From: Candidatus Dormiibacterota bacterium
GTDB taxonomy: Bacteria; Chloroflexota; Dormibacteria; Aeolococcales; Aeolococcaceae
Direction of reading: 5' to 3'
Length of the DNA: 7,441 nt
Assembly (NCBI GenBank): GCA_003170875.1
Contig: PMYJ01000069.1
Location: 936-8,376 of the forward strand
Part shown: positions 5,529-7,441 of the stretch, one piece after another
How positions within the stretch are numbered: position 1 is the first letter of the stretch
Layout: every line of letters begins with the position of its first letter
The notes under the pieces: generated by a model
The model's database searches: none
What the model was told of the DNA's origin: nothing
The model's input: only the letters and a program-made list of their open reading frames with translations
Position numbers and translations under genes: made by a program

Positions 5529-6839
5529 ATGGCCGTTCAGACGTCCCCGACGCGCAGTCTCGACCTGCCCATTCGCAGGGCCAGAGTCGAGCTCACGCCG
5601 GCGACGCGGGGGCTCGCAGCCGTCGATGGATGGCTGTACGTCGCCATCGCCGCCATCTGCGCCTTTGGCCTGGTGATGGTCTACAGCGCCTCCGAGGTGC
5701 TCGCCTACCAGCAGACCGGCAATCCCAGCTACTACTTCGAGCGCCAGGTCGCCTACATGGTGGTGGGCCTGGCCGGGATGCTGGTGCTCGCCCGGCTCGA
5801 CTATCACCACCTCCTTCGCCTCTCCCGCGCCATCGGGCTGATCACGGTGTTGATGCTGCTCGCCGTGCTGGTACCCCACATCGGCACCCAGATCAATGGA
5901 GCCCGGCGCTGGTTCAACCTCGGGATCATCGAGCTCCAGCCGTCGGCCGTGGCGGCGCTCGCGTCGATCGTCGTCCTGGGGCGGTGGCTGAGCGATCGGG
6001 GCACCCTTGTCCGGAGCTGGCGGGGGATCCGCGACTACGTCATCCTGCTCAGCATCCCGGTGGCGCTGATCCTCGGCGAGAAGGACCTGGGCAGCACCGT
6101 GGTCATCGCCGCGGTCGGCGGCGTCCTGCTCTTCCTGGCCGGCGCCCGCTACCGGCACCTGATCACTCTGCTGGTCCTCGGAGGGGGTGTCGGCTGGCTC
6201 ACCGTCCTCGCCGAGCCCTACCGGCTCAGCCGGATCACCTGCTTCGGCCAGTCGGTGAGCGACACCTCGCTCGGCACCTGCTGGCAGGGCACCCAGGCCC
6301 TCTTCGGGCTGGGGCGCGGCGGTCTGACCGGGGTCGGCCTGGGCAACTCCATCCTGAAGTACGCCTGGCTCCCCGAGGCCCACACCGACTTCATCTTCGC
6401 GATCATCGGCGAGGAGCTGGGCCTGATCGGGACGGCCGCGGTGGTGCTCGCCTTCACCTTCCTCGCCTGGCGGGGGATCCGGGCGTCGCTGCGCGCTCCC
6501 GACCGCTTCGGGACGCTGCTCTCCGGCGGGATCACCGCCTGGATCTGCATCCAGGCCTTCGTCAACGTCGCCGCGGTGACCGTTCTCATCCCGACCACCG
6601 GTATCCCGCTCCCCTTCATCAGCTACGGGGGCACCGCCCTGGTGATGAACCTGGCCGCGGTGGGGATACTCTGCAACGTGTCGGCGCAGGGCCGGCGCTC
6701 GGGGTCCTCGGAGAAGCGCAGCTTCTCTGGGGTGGTACGTCAGGGGGCTCTCAGTCGTGCGAACGTTGATCGCCGGGGGCGGGACGGGAGGGCACCTGAT
6801 CCCGGCGCTGGCGGTCGCAGACGAGTTGCGCGCCGCTGA
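5529..6839 (+). CDS. ftsW: SEDS-family septal glycosyltransferase FtsW
   Basis: Membrane peptidoglycan polymerase that extends glycan strands from lipid II at the division site, working with FtsI. SEDS signatures: V51-Y-S-A-S, N123-G-A-R-R-W-F, G183-E-K-D-L-G-S-T, the extracytoplasmic block P282-E-A-H-T-D-F-I-F-A with D287 (the family's proposed catalytic Asp), G294-E-E-L-G, and P360-L-P-F-I-S-Y-G-G. Hydrophobic stretches fit about ten helices after a cytoplasmic N-terminus of about 33 residues. Oddities: the usual QPSExxK reads Q137-P-S-A-V-A-A, so the conserved Glu and Lys are both Ala. Two Cys (C238, C251) lie in the large extracytoplasmic loop. The core ends near residue 388; the last 27 codons overlap murG out of frame and have A/T-rich third positions, so that tail is probably not constrained. 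FtsW rather than RodA is inferred from dcw context. Confidence 0.93.
   Translation: MAVQTSPTRSLDLPIRRARVELTPATRGLAAVDGWLYVAIAAICAFGLVMVYSASEVLAYQQTGNPSYYFERQVAYMVVGLAGMLVLARLDYHHLLRLSRAIGLITVLMLLAVLVPHIGTQINGARRWFNLGIIELQPSAVAALASIVVLGRWLSDRGTLVRSWRGIRDYVILLSIPVALILGEKDLGSTVVIAAVGGVLLFLAGARYRHLITLLVLGGGVGWLTVLAEPYRLSRITCFGQSVSDTSLGTCWQGTQALFGLGRGGLTGVGLGNSILKYAWLPEAHTDFIFAIIGEELGLIGTAAVVLAFTFLAWRGIRASLRAPDRFGTLLSGGITAWICIQAFVNVAAVTVLIPTTGIPLPFISYGGTALVMNLAAVGILCNVSAQGRRSGSSEKRSFSGVVRQGALSRANVDRRGRDGRAPDPGAGGRRRVARR
6742..6747 (+). promoter_or_regulatory. Ribosome binding site of murG, inside ftsW
   Basis: AGGGGG ends nine nt before the GTG at 6757. It lies within the ftsW reading frame and supports murG starting 83 nt before the ftsW stop codon ends. 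Confidence 0.5.
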
Positions 6840-7441
6840 TCCGGAGGGCGCCGTGCTCCTGGTCGGCAGGCGGGGCGGGGTCGCCGAGGCGCTCGTCGAG
6901 CGCACCGGGATCCCCCTGGAGACCCTGGAGATCCGCGGCCTCGATTTCGCCCACCCGGCGACGGTCGCCGGCTTTGGGCTGCGCCTGAGCCGCTCGGTGA
7001 GGGAGGCGCGCCGCCTCATCCGCCGATTCCGGCCGGACGTGGTGGTGGGGGCCGCGGGGTACGTCTCGGTGCCGGTGGTGCTGGCCGCCCGGCGCGAGCG
7101 GGTGCCCGTCCTCCTTCTCGAGCAGAATGCGCTCCCCGGCCGGGCCACCCGCTTCCTCGCCCGCCGGGCCGACGCCGTCGCCGTCTCATTCCCGGGGACC
7201 GCCCGGCTCCTGCGCGGACGGGGGGTGGAGGTGACCGGCAACCCGATCCGACGGGAGTTCCGCGATGGGGCACCGCCGCTGCGCGACCGCCCCCGGCGTC
7301 TCTTGGCGTGGGGCGGCTCGCAGGGGGCACGGCGGATCAATCGGGCGCTCTGCGACTGCGCTCCCCGCCTGCTCCGTGACCATCCCGAGCTGGAGATCAC
7401 CCACCAGTGCGGCCAGCTCGACGAGGCCGAGGTGCTCGCCG
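6757..7441 (+). CDS. murG: UDP-GlcNAc:lipid I N-acetylglucosaminyltransferase MurG (5' part)
   Basis: Peripheral membrane GT-B glycosyltransferase that adds GlcNAc to lipid I to make lipid II on the cytoplasmic face. The first 228 residues are present, of about 350-370 expected; the rest lies beyond the window. Motifs: the N-terminal lipid-I-side loop G7-G-G-T-G-G-H, G98-A-A-G-Y-V-S-V-P, E122-Q-N-A-L-P-G, S144-F-P-G-T, G161-N-P-I-R, and G185-G-S-Q-G-A-R-R-I-N at the start of the UDP-GlcNAc domain. The residue before EQN is Leu where His is common, and GAAGY replaces the more usual GxGGY; both look like lineage variation. The GTG at 6757 puts the Gly loop at residues 7-12, as in other MurG proteins, so this start is firm. 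It overlaps ftsW by 83 nt, implying co-translation. Confidence 0.96.
   Translation, partial: MRTLIAGGGTGGHLIPALAVADELRAADPEGAVLLVGRRGGVAEALVERTGIPLETLEIRGLDFAHPATVAGFGLRLSRSVREARRLIRRFRPDVVVGAAGYVSVPVVLAARRERVPVLLLEQNALPGRATRFLARRADAVAVSFPGTARLLRGRGVEVTGNPIRREFRDGAPPLRDRPRRLLAWGGSQGARRINRALCDCAPRLLRDHPELEITHQCGQLDEAEVLA

Noticed and set aside
5508..7400. 630-codon open frame antisense to ftsW and murG
   Set aside because: Long antisense frames are expected in such GC-rich DNA. The product is Arg/Gly/Pro/Asp-rich with no domain, and the plus strand encodes clear FtsW and MurG.

Overview
The window is a stretch of a dcw (division and cell wall) cluster from a GC-rich bacterium. In order it holds ftsI (class B penicillin-binding protein), a foreign-looking TupA-type ATP-grasp gene on the opposite strand, then murF, mraY, ftsW and the first two thirds of murG. 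The coding sequence is very GC-rich: about 93% of third codon positions are G/C over the first 54 codons of murF by hand count. MraY is short (316 aa). Together these suggest a Chloroflexota/Dormibacterota-like or deep Actinomycetota-like lineage; no taxonomic marker here settles it.

Layout. 1-104: open in the ftsI frame with no stop, so ftsI may start outside the window. 105-1814 (+): ftsI. 1705-2805 (-): ATP-grasp gene, whose 3' end overlaps the ftsI 3' end tail to tail by 110 nt. 2806-3072: divergent intergenic region between the ATP-grasp gene and murF, carrying a 15-nt echo of the murF start. 3073-4446 (+): murF. 4443-5393 (+): mraY, overlapping murF through ATGA. 5394-5528: short gap. 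5529-6839 (+): ftsW. 6757-7441 (+): murG, overlapping ftsW by 83 nt and cut by the window end.

How the genes work together. MurF completes UDP-MurNAc-pentapeptide, MraY moves it onto undecaprenyl phosphate (lipid I), MurG adds GlcNAc (lipid II), FtsW polymerises the glycan at the septum, and FtsI crosslinks it. Two members of the canonical order (ftsI-murE-murF-mraY-murD-ftsW-murG) are absent from their places: murE (its slot holds the antisense ATP-grasp gene) and murD (its slot is a 135-nt gap). They must be elsewhere in the genome if the pathway is complete.

I see no clearly new multi-gene system. The points most worth checking are the antisense ATP-grasp insertion and its scars, the loss in FtsW of the Glu and Lys of the usually conserved QPSExxK motif, and the long ftsW/murG overlap.
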